From positions 1 to 64,000 of the forward strand of contig NFUO01000262.1 of assembly GCA_002197545.1 (NCBI GenBank): a stretch of 64,000 nt of DNA, given 5' to 3'. Source of the DNA: Acidobacteria subdivision 2 bacterium RH1 MAG20 (GTDB lineage: Bacteria; Acidobacteriota; Terriglobia; Terriglobales; Acidobacteriaceae). Position numbers and translations under genes: made by a program. Shown here piece by piece: positions 1 through 9,365 of the stretch (positions are counted from its first letter, which is position 1; every line of letters starts with the position of its first letter). The notes below the pieces were generated by a model that did no database searches, had not been told where the DNA came from, and saw nothing but the letters and a program-made list of their open reading frames with translations.

Positions 1-1502
1 ACGTGGAAGATGCGCGGGGTGACGGAGAGGTTGCGCTGCATGCGCAGCCAGTGGCGGAAGTAGTCGCCCATGTGGTAGCCGCAGAAGGGCAGCATGGCCA
101 TGGGGTCGCGGCGGACTTTGCCTACAACTCCACCGGCGGCTGCGGTGGTTTCGCTGCCCATGGTGGCTCCGACGTAGACCCCGGCCGACCAGTTGAAGGC
201 CTGGTAGACGAGCGGCATGGTGGAGGCGCGGCGGCCGCCGAAGACGAAGGCGGAGATGGGCACGCCGTCGGGGGCTTCCCAGGCCGGGTCGATGGTGGGG
301 CACTGGCTGGCGGGAGCGGTGAAGCGGCCGTTGGGATGGGCGGCAGGGAGGCCGGTCTTCTTGCCGATGGCGGGGGTCCATTTGTTGCCCTGCCAGTCGA
401 GACACTCGGCGGGAGGCTTGTCGGTCATGCCCTCCCACCAGACGCCGCCATCGGGAGTGAGCGCGACGTTGGTGAAGATGGTGTTGCGGGCCAGCGTGGC
501 CATGGCGTTGGGGTTGGTCCTGGCGGATGTGCCGGGAGCTACGCCGAAGAAGCCGGCCTCGGGATTGATGGCGCGAAGCTGGCCGGTGGCATCAGGCTTG
601 ATCCAGGCGATGTCGTCGCCTACGGTCCAGACCTTCCAGCCGTCGAAGCCCGCGGGCGGGATCATCATGGCGAAGTTGGTCTTGCCGCAGGCCGAGGGGA
701 AGGCCGCCGCGATGTAGGTCTTTTCGTGAGTAGGCGATTCGACGCCGAGGATCAGCATGTGCTCGGCCATCCATCCCTCGTCGCGGGCGATGTTGGAGGC
801 GATGCGCAGGGCGAAGCACTTCTTGCCCAGCAGCGCGTTGCCGCCGTAGCCCGAGCCATAAGACCAGATCTCGCGGGTCTCGGGGAAGTGGACGATGTAT
901 TTGGTGTCGTTGCAGGGCCAGGGAACGTCCTTTTCTCCCGGCGCCAGCGGCGCGCCGACCGAGTGCAGGCAGGGGACGACGCGCTTGATGTCCTTGTCGA
1001 TCTCGGCGAAGACGGGAGCGCCGATGCGCGCCATGAGGCGCATGTTGACCACAGCGTAGGCGGAGTCGGTAAGCTGCACGCCGATCTGCGACATGGGCGA
1101 GCCCACCGGGCCCATCGAGAAGGGCATGACGTACATCGTCCGTCCGCGCATCGAGCCGCGGAAGATCTGCTTCAGCTTGCGGCGCATGGTGAAGGGGTCT
1201 TCCCAGTTGTTGGTGGGCCCGGCGTTGTCTCGGGAGAGCGAGCAGATGAAGGTGCGGTCTTCGACGCGGGCCACATCGTTCGGCGCCGAGCGCGCGTAGA
1301 AACAGCCCGGCCACAGCTTCTCGTTGAGCGGAAAGAACGTCCCCGCTTCGACCAGCACATCGCACAGCCGCTCGTACTCCGCCTCGGAGCCGTCGATCCA
1401 ATGAATCTGCTCCGGCTGCGTCAGCTCCGCCATCTTTTCCACCCAGCGCACCAGATGCCTGTTCGTCGTCGCGGGCGGTGCCGGGGAAGGGACCGATTTC
1501 AT
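1..1502 (-). CDS. pckG: Phosphoenolpyruvate carboxykinase (GTP), partial
   Basis: Converts oxaloacetate plus GTP to phosphoenolpyruvate, GDP and CO2, the entry step of gluconeogenesis in the cytoplasm. About 500 residues are visible of a family of about 600; the 3' end lies outside the window. The nucleotide loop with SACGKT is near residue 270 and the metal-binding VGDDIAW near residue 292, both hallmarks of the GTP class; the early segment ending in [11 protein letters not shown] is also typical. I chose the ATG at 1502 because an AGG lies 9 bases upstream of it; an in-frame ATG at 1517 would add five residues. The plus-strand reading of this stretch is a shadow. Confidence 0.95.
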   Translation of the reverse strand, partial: MKSVPSPAPPATTNRHLVRWVEKMAELTQPEQIHWIDGSEAEYERLCDVLVEAGTFFPLNEKLWPGCFYARSAPNDVARVEDRTFICSLSRDNAGPTNNWEDPFTMRRKLKQIFRGSMRGRTMYVMPFSMGPVGSPMSQIGVQLTDSAYAVVNMRLMARIGAPVFAEIDKDIKRVVPCLHSVGAPLAPGEKDVPWPCNDTKYIVHFPETREIWSYGSGYGGNALLGKKCFALRIASNIARDEGWMAEHMLILGVESPTHEKTYIAAAFPSACGKTNFAMMIPPAGFDGWKVWTVGDDIAWIKPDATGQLRAINPEAGFFGVAPGTSARTNPNAMATLARNTIFTNVALTPDGGVWWEGMTDKPPAECLDWQGNKWTPAIGKKTGLPAAHPNGRFTAPASQCPTIDPAWEAPDGVPISAFVFGGRRASTMPLVYQAFNWSAGVYVGATMGSETTAAAGGVVGKVRRDPMAMLPFCGYHMGDYFRHWLRMQRNLSVTPRIFH

Positions 1503-1517
1503 AGATTTATTCCTCAT

Positions 1518-1968
1518 GCAAAAGTTTTGGTGACTTGTGTTCGGCTCAGGGAAACTTTGCCTATTAAGAGTTGATTAGATGAGTGGCGCGGCTGGATCAA
1601 TGTTTTGAGATGTTTAGGTGTACCGCAGGTATCCTCGATTCATTCTTTGGCCGCAACATATGGCCTGCTTTGATATCCATACTTTTTAATACTCGCGCAA
1701 TAGAACCAACATGAAGCACACATGAAAAATCATTCAAGCAAGATCTGCAAGTTTTAGGGTGATGAATATGGCTTTAGCGGAAAGTAATAGTTTTTTTTAG
1801 CTTCCATGACCTTCTCAACGATCCACTCGATATCGACAAATGGTGGTCGCCATATTCATCCGATTGGCTACCCGGTGGACTACTTGGATGAATGAAGCAC
1901 TCGGCAACTGCAGGCGGTGAGGAATTCGATGGAATCGTACCGCTGCCGATGCGCAATGCTGTTTGCCT
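1518..1968. other. Intergenic region between PEP carboxykinase and sensor kinase genes
   Basis: About 450 bases without a convincing gene. A 60-residue open frame on the minus strand (1774-1956) has no recognisable motif or ribosome binding site. The stretch is visibly more AT-rich than its left neighbour and includes a run of eight T near 1790. It carries the promoter of the PEP carboxykinase gene, which I could not place, and the 3' end of the sensor kinase transcript. It may be the left edge of the accessory region. Confidence 0.5.
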
Positions 1969-3489
1969 TTAGGAAACTTCAGTTGGTTGAGTCGTCTTCA
2001 CTTCAGGACCATCATCCGATAAGAGCAGATACCCTCGCGAGGGTCGTTCAATAACCTGACCTGTATCTTTGATCTGAGAAGGAAACGGACGCAACAATGG
2101 TAGGTCCATTTGCATCGTCGTCCCTCGACCATCGCCGTTCTTTACCGAAATCACAGCATCATGGGCACTGCAGATCGACTTTACAATTGCAAGTCCAAGA
2201 CCGGCTCCCCCGGATTCGCGAGAGCGTGCCTTATCTGCTCTGTAAAATCGGTCAAAGACAAATGGTATAGCCTCCTCTGGTATGCCAATGCCAGTATCTG
2301 AAACACTCACTACGGCCCGTTCTCCCTCGGTCGCAACATTCACGGCAACAGCGCCACCAGCGCCGGTATATTTGATGGCATTATCCAGAAGATTCACCAT
2401 AACCTGCTTCAAGCGCATCGGATCTCCAGTCACATAGACCGGTAAACCAGGCTTGCAGACGAGCGAGATGTTCTTCTCCTCCGCAAGTAGATGCATGTGC
2501 TCCACGGTTATGGATGCCATCGACATAAGATCTACGGGAATCATTTGGATTCGCTCGCCTCCGCAGTCCAACCGGGTGATTGTCATTAGACTCTCAACGA
2601 TGCGTGACATACGATCTGTTTCCTCCAGCGCACTGCCGATGCCATCCTTTGCCGCGGCGGAGAGATCGGATCTTTGGGTTAATTCCTCAAGCTGGCCACG
2701 GATGATGGTCAGTGGGGTTCGCAGTTCATGGGACGCATCTGCGGAGAATCGATGATTATGGGCGAGCGTATCTTCCAGTCGCTCAATCATCCGATTCAGC
2801 GAAAGGGAAAGTCGCTCCAATTCGTCGCCACTTCGAATCACGGGCAGCCTTTCGCCCATGTCCTTTCGCCCTATCCTCTCCGCCTGATCGGTCAGCACTA
2901 CGACGGGCAACAATGAATGCGACATCAAAGCATAGCCGCCAATGGATGCAACAATCAGAATTACAGGTGTAGTCAGTAGCAAAATCACGAAAAGGCTGCG
3001 CAGCACATGTCGGATCGAGTCGATTGTTGCCCCATTTTCCACGAGGACCCGAGAGCCGTCTGATGTACGGTAAGCAAGGGTATAGATCATCAGACGTTGC
3101 CCACTTGCTGCAGTCTCGCGGTGGATTGCATTTACCCAAGCCGGGTTCGAGGGCATCGGGAGCATGGATGCACTGACATACGGGTCGCGCATATCACCCG
3201 AGTCAAAAAGCACCTTACTCCCCTGCGAGATGCGCACAAATTGATCCCCGGTGTCCGGCGGATAGGCTTCTGTGAGCTCGCCAAGGAACCACGCATCTCC
3301 TTTACTTTTCCTTTGCGCAAGATAATCGGTGGCGATGTTTCGGGTGTTGTTAGCTAACGTTTGCTCTAGGGACCTCGTCAAGAAGGCTCTTACGCCGAGG
3401 TAAACAGCCATACTAAAGACCACCAAGGCAAGGGCAAGGAATCCTACAAAAAAACTCGTAATACGGTACCGGAGCGATTTCCGGTTCAT
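1969..3489 (-). CDS. Sensor histidine kinase, heavy-metal (CusS-like) type
   Basis: Inner-membrane sensor of a two-component system. It has a first membrane helix at about residues 10-33, a periplasmic loop of about 130 residues, a second helix near 165-188, a HAMP linker, then a HisKA box (SADASHELRTPLT) with the phosphorylated His near residue 255. An ATPase domain follows with an N box (NLLDNAIKYT), DTGIGI and GAGLGLAIV motifs. Its start overlaps the stop of the upstream response regulator by four bases, so the two are co-translated. Domain order and length fit CusS/CopS-type kinases. The ligand is inferred from the copper genes in the region, not from a recognised metal site. A tail of about 35 residues after the ATPase domain is unusual. 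Confidence 0.9.
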   Translation of the reverse strand: MNRKSLRYRITSFFVGFLALALVVFSMAVYLGVRAFLTRSLEQTLANNTRNIATDYLAQRKSKGDAWFLGELTEAYPPDTGDQFVRISQGSKVLFDSGDMRDPYVSASMLPMPSNPAWVNAIHRETAASGQRLMIYTLAYRTSDGSRVLVENGATIDSIRHVLRSLFVILLLTTPVILIVASIGGYALMSHSLLPVVVLTDQAERIGRKDMGERLPVIRSGDELERLSLSLNRMIERLEDTLAHNHRFSADASHELRTPLTIIRGQLEELTQRSDLSAAAKDGIGSALEETDRMSRIVESLMTITRLDCGGERIQMIPVDLMSMASITVEHMHLLAEEKNISLVCKPGLPVYVTGDPMRLKQVMVNLLDNAIKYTGAGGAVAVNVATEGERAVVSVSDTGIGIPEEAIPFVFDRFYRADKARSRESGGAGLGLAIVKSICSAHDAVISVKNGDGRGTTMQMDLPLLRPFPSQIKDTGQVIERPSRGYLLLSDDGPEVKTTQPTEVS

Positions 3490-4169
3490 GGCTCAATTCC
3501 GGCTGCGCGGATCACATAGCCTGTGCCCCTCACAGTGTGGATCATTTTGGAATTGTAGCCGTCATCCACTTTACTTCGCAGGTGGCGCACATAAACATCC
3601 ACGATATTGGTGATGCCGTCGAAGCTCTGATCCCAGACATGTTCGATGATCATGTTGCGAGAGAGCACCCGCTCGGCATTCTGCATCAGGTATTCGAGCA
3701 GAGAATATTCCTTCGCGGTAAGATCCACTCGCCGTCCCGCCCGCTTCACTTGTTGTGTCAGGCGATCTAATTCGAGATCGCCGATGCGCAAAGTGCTGGA
3801 GCGATTAACTGGACCGCGGCGCAGTAGTGCTTTAACTCGAACCAGCAATTCCGCGAAAGCAAAGGGCTTTGTTACATAATCGTCAACGCCAAGTTCGAAG
3901 AGATGTACTTTGTCGTCGATCGAATCGCGCGCAGTAAGCGCTAGCACAGGAATAAAAGTGTTGGTGCGACGAATTCGCTGGAGCACTTCGGGACCTGTAA
4001 GCCCAGGCAGCATGAGATCGAGAATAATAAGGTCATATGAATAAGCCTCGGTAAACTCAAGTCCCTCCCGTCCGTCCGCTACGGTATCTACAGCATAGCG
4101 CTCCGCTATCAGGCCACGCTTCACAAGATCTGAAACCTTTGGTTCATCTTCGATAATCAGAATTCGCAT
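3486..4169 (-). CDS. OmpR/PhoB-family response regulator, partner of the kinase
   Basis: Cytoplasmic transcription factor of 227 residues: a receiver domain with acidic pocket residues in IIEDEP, phosphorylated Asp near residue 51 (LIILDLMLPG) and Lys in YVTKPFAFAEL, then a winged-helix domain ending in VRGTGYVIR. I chose the ATG at 4169 (MRILIIEDEP), which has GAGGTGA about nine bases upstream; the longer open frame from 4232 adds 21 residues that do not belong to the fold. It is the first gene of a pair with the kinase (ATGA overlap). The upstream region carries repeated CATTCAG motifs that could be its own binding site. Confidence 0.93.
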   Translation of the reverse strand: MRILIIEDEPKVSDLVKRGLIAERYAVDTVADGREGLEFTEAYSYDLIILDLMLPGLTGPEVLQRIRRTNTFIPVLALTARDSIDDKVHLFELGVDDYVTKPFAFAELLVRVKALLRRGPVNRSSTLRIGDLELDRLTQQVKRAGRRVDLTAKEYSLLEYLMQNAERVLSRNMIIEHVWDQSFDGITNIVDVYVRHLRSKVDDGYNSKMIHTVRGTGYVIRAAGIEP

Positions 4170-4215
4170 TGTATTGATCACCTCTTCAACTGCCATCCGG
4201 ATAGCGAATTCGGAA

Positions 4216-4258
4216 CATTCAGTAAAGGCCATTCAGACACCCTACAGAGGCCCTTCAG
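4216..4258. promoter_or_regulatory. Direct repeats CATTCAG/CATTCAG/CTTCAG upstream of the response regulator
   Basis: Two exact CATTCAG copies start at 4216 and 4230 (14 bases apart) and a related CTTCAG starts at 4253. OmpR-family regulators bind tandem direct repeats, and the repeats lie 47-90 bases upstream of the regulator start, so autoregulation is plausible. This is inference from position and repeat form only. Confidence 0.4.
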
Positions 4259-4639
4259 ATAGGAGTGCCATTCTCGAAAGAGTTCGGATTAAACGATTAT
4301 TATATGCGATCCGTCCCGAGTTCGATGCGGTGCAATCTTTCCCGTCATCTATAAGATCTCCCGAACCCCTGGCTAACTACAGGAGACATCCATCTCGTTC
4401 AATAGTTGGCTGTTCTCACAATTTACTCCAGACTAGGTTTTCCGTATGAGAAATGGCTGAAGCCTAAATGAAAGTGCGTTCATCCACCGCGATCTCTATA
4501 TAGCTTCACTTGTGCCACCGCCAATGATTACGGATGAAACAGATTATAAGATACGAAGAATTGAGACCACTATCGCGGTACGGCGAGATAGTCGCTATTC
4601 GGAGTGTGGAGAGTCAAAGGCGCATAGAAGCTCGTAGCT

Positions 4640-5001
4640 CTCGAAATCCATGTGATTGTTGGTGGCTGCACCCAGGTTGCCTGGATTCACGAGGCGCATT
4701 TCCTGATTGTCTGCACAAACGGCGCATGGGGTCCGACCCGCGGACTTCCGTCGTCGATAAATTTGGCCGCTCTCACGACATCCCGAACCTCTTCCTTTGC
4801 GATGGCAGCATTATGCCCACACAAGGTTCGGCAAACCCGGGCCTCGCCATTCAGGCGCTGGCGGCCCGTACCGCCGACTACCTCATCGCCCAGGCGGACC
4901 GCGTGTTCACCTCGAACGATCGAGACATGATGCCGCCGCCAATCCGTCGCGATTTTGCCCCGCCACAAACCTGGGGCAAAGGAGTTCCACGCCTCAAATA
5001 A
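4640..5001 (+). pseudogene. C-terminal remnant of a GMC-family oxidoreductase
   Basis: The last 90 or so residues match the C-terminal flavin-domain end of GMC oxidoreductases: RMGSDPRTSVVDKFGR, then HDIPNLFLCDGS, then ANPGLAIQALAARTADYL. The conserved His-containing stretch just before it (HEAHFL) is in a different frame, near 4690-4705, so a frameshift separates it from the RMGSDP block. Nothing recognisable of the remaining 400-500 residues is found upstream, up to the divergent response regulator. GMC enzymes are often encoded next to an electron-transfer or aldehyde-oxidase module, and the intact module follows 250 bases downstream. Probably the decayed first gene of that operon. Confidence 0.75.
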
Positions 5002-5257
5002 TTTTCGAGCATAATAGTTGACTGTTTGCAATTCAGGATGCAGCGTAGTGCGATAAGATTACGGACTTCGGATCGAAAACGGCGACGAAATGCGTTTAAT
5101 CAATCCGCAAGAACGCAACCTCCTGTCTGGCAGGACTGAAGGGTGCCGGTGACCACCTAGAGGGTAGAAATCGGGTAGTTTTTCCCTGCCCCGTTGACCG
5201 GATTGCGCGGAGAGTTCATTGTTATTATGTGTCGCCAGCCTTTTTTGTGAGCTGCTT

Positions 5258-5743
5258 ATGAATGCGGAAATCAGCTTCATCTTGAACGGTAAATCGCGAA
5301 CCATCACCACCGTCCCCGACCGGCCATTGCTTGAAGTGCTGCGCGAGGATTTCCAATTGACCGGAACGAAATTTGGTTGCGGCGAAGGCCAATGCCGTGC
5401 CTGCACTGTAATGGTCAATGGTCAGTGCATGCCGTCCTGTATTACCTCTGTGGGTAACGTAAACAAGCAGAGCGTGCTGACTATTGAAGGACTGGCCACC
5501 GATGGCAAACTGCATCCCGTGCAGCAGGCATTCCTGGAGGAGGGCGCCTTTCAGTGTGGTTATTGCACGGCAGGCATGATTATGGGGGTGGCGGGAGTAA
5601 TGAGGAACAATCCCAGGGCCACTGAAGCGGAGGTCTTTTCAGAACTTGAAAGACATATCTGCCGTTGCTGCAGCTATGCCGGATACCGGAGGGCAGTTCA
5701 CCGGGTGCTGGCCGAGGCGCAAACAGAAAAGACGCATGTATGA
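5258..5743 (+). CDS. (2Fe-2S) small subunit of a molybdenum hydroxylase (IorA-like)
   Basis: Electron-transfer subunit of the xanthine/aldehyde oxidase family. The plant-type ferredoxin cluster is bound by C41, C46, C49 and C61 (FGCGEGQCRACTVMV). The second cluster uses the QCGYC motif and a C-terminal HICRCCSYAGY motif, where a Cys replaces the usual Gly after CRC. The 161-residue length is normal. The ATG at 5258 gives the standard N-terminus; an in-frame start at 5219 would add 13 unlikely residues. The stop overlaps the start of the large subunit (ATGA), so the pair is translationally coupled. The best-known relatives are isoquinoline 1-oxidoreductase alpha subunits; the substrate here is unknown. 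Confidence 0.92.
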   Translation: MNAEISFILNGKSRTITTVPDRPLLEVLREDFQLTGTKFGCGEGQCRACTVMVNGQCMPSCITSVGNVNKQSVLTIEGLATDGKLHPVQQAFLEEGAFQCGYCTAGMIMGVAGVMRNNPRATEAEVFSELERHICRCCSYAGYRRAVHRVLAEAQTEKTHV

Positions 5744-7893
5744 AACCATCAGTCAGAATTTCTCTATCGGAGCATGAATCACTTTATAACGACGAACGAG
5801 TGGAGTGCATAAATTATGACTTTGAACTGAGTCGCCGTTTGTTTGTAAAAGGGTTGGGGGCGGGACTGTTGCTTGCCGTTTCTTCTCCCGCGTTGACTCA
5901 GGAAAGCGGAAGGCGTAGCCAGGGAGGGTTTCTCGGCAGCGGAGCGCGAACTGTGGCGGCGCGCATCCATCTCAGCAACGACGGAACCATTACGGTGCTG
6001 GCGGGAAAGGTTGAGGGCGGCCAGGGCGCGCGCGCGGAACTGTCGCAAGCTGCAGCGGAAGAGCTTGGCGTGCCGATCAATCAGGTGCAGATGATATTGG
6101 CCGACACAAGTCTGGTTCCCGACGATGGCATGACGGCTGGTAGCGGCACTACGCCACGCACGGTTCCGGCAGTACGTCAGGGCGCAGCCGCGGCGAGGAG
6201 CCTATTGATCGACGTTGCCTGCATGCAATGGAAAATTGCACGAACATCTGTCGAGATGCGAGACGGCAAAGTTGTCGATGCTGTCAGCAGGCGTTCGTTC
6301 ACTTATGCTGATCTCGCCAAAAATCCAGAGATCGCAAAACAATTTCAGCAAGCCATTCCATCAGGCATCGAACTGATTCCGGTGAACAACTGGAAGATGC
6401 TCGGGACACCGGTTCTCCGGCCAAACGCGGGAAGCATCGTCATCGGCGCGCACCAATATCCATCGGACATTGCCCGTCCCGGAATGCTTTATGGAAAAAT
6501 TCTGCGCGCGCCAGCCTATGGTGCGAAGCTGGTTTCCGTTGATCTTGCTACGGCAAAGTCGATGAAGGATGTGACTGTTGTTCAGGACGGTAGCTTCGTT
6601 GGCGTAGCTGCGCCGAATAGTTTCCGCGCGAAGGCCGCGCTGGCGACTATTTCCGGTTCAGCAAAGTGGGACACCGCGCCGCCCCAGCCATCGAGCAAAG
6701 AACTCTTTGATTACCTCAGGCAAAATGCCGAGGGCGGTGTGCTGGGTAATCCTTTTGCGGGCGAACTTGCTCAGGGAAAGGCGCTGCGCCGAACGTATAA
6801 CGTCCCGTACATCCAGCACGCGCCACTGGAGCCGAGGGCAGCGGTGGCAGAGTGGAGCGAGGGCAAGCTGACCGTATGGACCGGCTCGCAAAATCCATTC
6901 GGAGTTCGCAGCGAACTGGCACGTGCGTTTCATCTGTCTGACGATCAGGTCCGTGTTGTGATTCCCGATTTTGGCGGCGCATTCGGTGGCAAGCATACCG
7001 GAGAATATGCGGTGGAGGCAGCGCGTCTGGCCCGGGCTGCAGACAAACCCGTTTCGTTGCGATGGACTCGGGAAGAAGAATTCACCTGGGCTTATTTTCG
7101 TCCTGCGGCGGTCATTGAAGCAGAAGCCAGTCTGAACGCGCAGGGCAAAATCGCCACGTGGCATTTCATTAATATCAATTCCGGTCCTAATGCGGTGGAT
7201 TCGCCTTACTCTGTCGGGAAAAAAGATTGCCGGTTTGTGCCATCTAAACCGCCGCTGCGGCATGGTTCGTATCGCGGGCTGGCTGCCACGGCCAATAATT
7301 TCGCTCGCGAAGTCTTCATGGATGAACTCGCCGTGGTTGCCGGCGTCGACCCGCTCGAATTCCGGCTTGCTCATCTGGAAAATCCTCGTCTGCGCGACGT
7401 GCTTGAAAAAGCTGCCACCGAGTTCCGTTGGCAGGAACGCGCGAAGACAAAAGCCACCGACGTTGGTATCGGCATGGCGTGTGGGACAGAAAAAGGCTCC
7501 TTCGTGGCGGCATGTGTTGAAGTCGAGTTGGACCGAATTCAGAAGAAGTTTAGGGTCCGTCATATCTGTGAAGCATTCGAGTGTGGCGCGATTGTGAACC
7601 CCGCTAATTTGCTCTCCCAGGTTCAGGGCGCAATCATCATGGGATTGGGTGCGGCCCTGCGCGAAGAGATGCAGTTTGAAGATGGGAAGGTCCTTAATGC
7701 TTCCTTTGGAAAATACCGTGTGCCTCGATTTGAGGATGTCCCCGAACTGGATATTCATCTGATCAATCGCCCGGATCTGGCGTCCGCCGGCGCGGGCGAA
7801 ACGCCGATCATTGCTATTGCTCCAGCCATTGCCAACGCGGTTTTTCGCGCGACCGGCGTAAGCGTTCAGGCAATGCCTATTCGTGTCACTTGA
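5740..7893 (+). CDS. Molybdopterin-binding large subunit, aldehyde oxidase / IorB-like
   Basis: Catalytic subunit of 717 residues that would hydroxylate an aldehyde or N-heterocycle at a molybdopterin-cytosine-dinucleotide centre. A twin-arginine segment (SRRLFVKGLGAG) near residues 30-41 and a following hydrophobic stretch indicate Tat export, as for other IorB-type enzymes. Family motifs visible include IPDFGGAFGGKH, the substrate-channel segment YRGLAATANNF, and the C-terminal GAGETPIIAIAPAIANAV that carries the base-catalytic Glu. The ATG overlaps the small-subunit stop. No third subunit (FAD or cytochrome c) and no molybdenum-cofactor maturation gene lies beside it. The electron acceptor is therefore unknown; the GMC remnant upstream hints that the original operon was larger. 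Confidence 0.92.
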   Translation: MKPSVRISLSEHESLYNDERVECINYDFELSRRLFVKGLGAGLLLAVSSPALTQESGRRSQGGFLGSGARTVAARIHLSNDGTITVLAGKVEGGQGARAELSQAAAEELGVPINQVQMILADTSLVPDDGMTAGSGTTPRTVPAVRQGAAAARSLLIDVACMQWKIARTSVEMRDGKVVDAVSRRSFTYADLAKNPEIAKQFQQAIPSGIELIPVNNWKMLGTPVLRPNAGSIVIGAHQYPSDIARPGMLYGKILRAPAYGAKLVSVDLATAKSMKDVTVVQDGSFVGVAAPNSFRAKAALATISGSAKWDTAPPQPSSKELFDYLRQNAEGGVLGNPFAGELAQGKALRRTYNVPYIQHAPLEPRAAVAEWSEGKLTVWTGSQNPFGVRSELARAFHLSDDQVRVVIPDFGGAFGGKHTGEYAVEAARLARAADKPVSLRWTREEEFTWAYFRPAAVIEAEASLNAQGKIATWHFININSGPNAVDSPYSVGKKDCRFVPSKPPLRHGSYRGLAATANNFAREVFMDELAVVAGVDPLEFRLAHLENPRLRDVLEKAATEFRWQERAKTKATDVGIGMACGTEKGSFVAACVEVELDRIQKKFRVRHICEAFECGAIVNPANLLSQVQGAIIMGLGAALREEMQFEDGKVLNASFGKYRVPRFEDVPELDIHLINRPDLASAGAGETPIIAIAPAIANAVFRATGVSVQAMPIRVT

Positions 7894-8224
7894 ACGGTGC
7901 ATTCTTTAAGAAGCAGAAACGCTCGTGATTTCGTTTGCGGAGCACCGCTGCTGTCGTTGACCTCAAGAGCGGTATAAACTACAGTGCCAAATGAGAGGGA
8001 GGTATCACCTAAGAAGTTGTAGATCGAGGTGTTGAGGAATTGTGAATGGCCTTAAAAGCAAACTACGACATCAAAGGAGAAGCGGGCAGTTGCGCGCTAT
8101 CTCGGGAAAGGTGCCAAATGTATGTTCCTCAACGGTGTGCTCAAGTTTCAAAATCCAGAACGGAGTCGATGATGCCAGCATTCACAATTCTGAGGCTGCA
8201 GCCGCATGGCTGGCTCTCAATCGC
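7894..8224. other. Intergenic region after the molybdenum hydroxylase pair
   Basis: About 330 bases with no recognisable gene. Two overlapping open frames begin at 8042 (GTG, preceded by GAGGAATT) and 8046 (ATG). The first reads into the methyltransferase and would add 61 residues with no family resemblance; the second stops after 60 codons. The region may contain the promoter of the methyltransferase. Confidence 0.4.
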
Positions 8225-8809
8225 ATGAAATTAATAATCGGCTCCAGGGGTGCTTTTCTGTTTATTAAGTCTCTGCTCAAGAGTCCTTTGGCAGTGGGAG
8301 CTCTTGTTCCCAGTTCTCCCTATCTTTCGAAGTTGATTGCGTCCCATGCCGGTTGGGAGAATTCCCATGTGCTCGAGGTAGGGGCAGGCACGGGAGCAAT
8401 TACGGAAGCGCTGCTCAGTCGCGGCCTTCCAGCCGAACGGTTATTGGTGATAGAGCGTGATCCAGCGCTTGTTGCTTACCTGCGCAAGCGGTTTCCTCAC
8501 ATACGAGTTCGTTGCGGGGACGCAGAACATGCTGGGGCCATCCTTTGCGAGGAAGGGATATCTCAGGTACAGACTCTCATTTCAAGTCTCCCCATTTGCA
8601 ATTTGAATAATGACGACCGAATCGCGATTGTGCGGGGAATGATGAAGGCGTTGGCTGTAGATGGTCAACTCATCCAGTTTACTTATGCAGCAAATTGTCC
8701 TTTTCCAACGGCTCGGCTCGGATTACATGCCGAGCGCCTCGGTCGCATCTGGAGGAACATTCCACCTGCCGTTGTATGGAGGTTCACGCGACACAGCTAC
8801 GCTCTTTAA
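8225..8809 (+). CDS. SAM-dependent methyltransferase of the phospholipid N-methyltransferase type
   Basis: A 194-residue class I methyltransferase. The N-terminal FLFIKSLLKSPLAVGALVPS and the SAM loop VLEVGAGTGAITEALL are characteristic of COG3963 proteins related to PmtA and rRNA adenine dimethylases; a conserved SSLPICNL follows in place of the catalytic NPPY-like motif. Family members methylate phosphatidylethanolamine or are uncharacterised membrane-lipid methyltransferases. The ATG at 8225 gives the family length but has no clear ribosome binding site; a GTG at 8042 has one and would add a long unrelated N-terminus, so the start is uncertain. No functional link to its neighbours is evident. 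Confidence 0.75.
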   Translation: MKLIIGSRGAFLFIKSLLKSPLAVGALVPSSPYLSKLIASHAGWENSHVLEVGAGTGAITEALLSRGLPAERLLVIERDPALVAYLRKRFPHIRVRCGDAEHAGAILCEEGISQVQTLISSLPICNLNNDDRIAIVRGMMKALAVDGQLIQFTYAANCPFPTARLGLHAERLGRIWRNIPPAVVWRFTRHSYAL

Positions 8810-8987
8810 TAAATTGCGCGGTCTTCCGCGATCCCGCTCGCTGTCGCCGTCGTTACCGATAGTCGCCCGTCAGATTTGCGACTTGTGGCGCGAACATGAT
8901 AATCCCCCATATAGCTCACCATCAGCAATAATGTTGCAGATGTTCGTCTTCTGAATACGCTTTTCGCAAAAGTTCTATCTTTGGATG

Positions 8988-9356
8988 TTAGCGGGCATTT
9001 TTGTAGATTATCTCCAACAACTCGTCATACATGGCCTGCCTCTCCTCCGTCGACCCCATACGGATGGCGTGAGTGGCGCAGTGATCGAGGTGATTCCGCA
9101 TAAGTGCGCGAGCGACAGCGCGGAGCGCTTCCTGTGCGGAAGAAACCTGCGTGAGGATGTCCGCGCAATAGCGGTCCTCTTCGATCATGCGCTGGATCCC
9201 GCGCACTTGGCCTTCAATGCGGCGTAAACGGCGGAGATTGGAAGCCTTGATCTCGGGATCGACGCCGACAGCTTTCCGTTCGATCAAACCCGGCTCACAA
9301 GCGCAGGAGTTTTCAGTGACGGAGTTTTGGGAAGTTCTATTTTTTCTGGGGGCCAT
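8988..9356 (-). CDS. csoR: CsoR-family copper-sensing repressor
   Basis: An all-helical DUF156 repressor of 122 residues. The Cu(I) ligands of CsoR are present with exact spacing: C64, H89 and C93 (25 and 29 residues apart, as C36/H61/C65 in the Mycobacterium protein). Copper binding would release DNA and derepress the operon. The N-terminus is about 30 residues longer than usual and carries an extra Cys pair (CAC, residues 18-20). The ATG follows AAGGAAAG. It is the last gene of a copZ-copA-csoR operon, 9 bases after copA, so it would control its own expression through the operator upstream of copZ. Confidence 0.93.
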   Translation of the reverse strand: MAPRKNRTSQNSVTENSCACEPGLIERKAVGVDPEIKASNLRRLRRIEGQVRGIQRMIEEDRYCADILTQVSSAQEALRAVARALMRNHLDHCATHAIRMGSTEERQAMYDELLEIIYKNAR

Positions 9357-9365
9357 ATTCTTTCC

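Noticed and set aside
3..1574. 523-codon plus-strand frame
   Set aside because: It is the antisense shadow of the PEP carboxykinase gene, whose family motifs are all on the minus strand.
4652..4930. 92-codon frame beginning IVGGCTQVAWIHEAHFL
   Set aside because: Not an independent gene; only its HEAHFL part looks like the frameshifted continuation of the GMC remnant.
6658..7902. 414-codon minus-strand frame
   Set aside because: Antisense shadow of the molybdenum hydroxylase large subunit.
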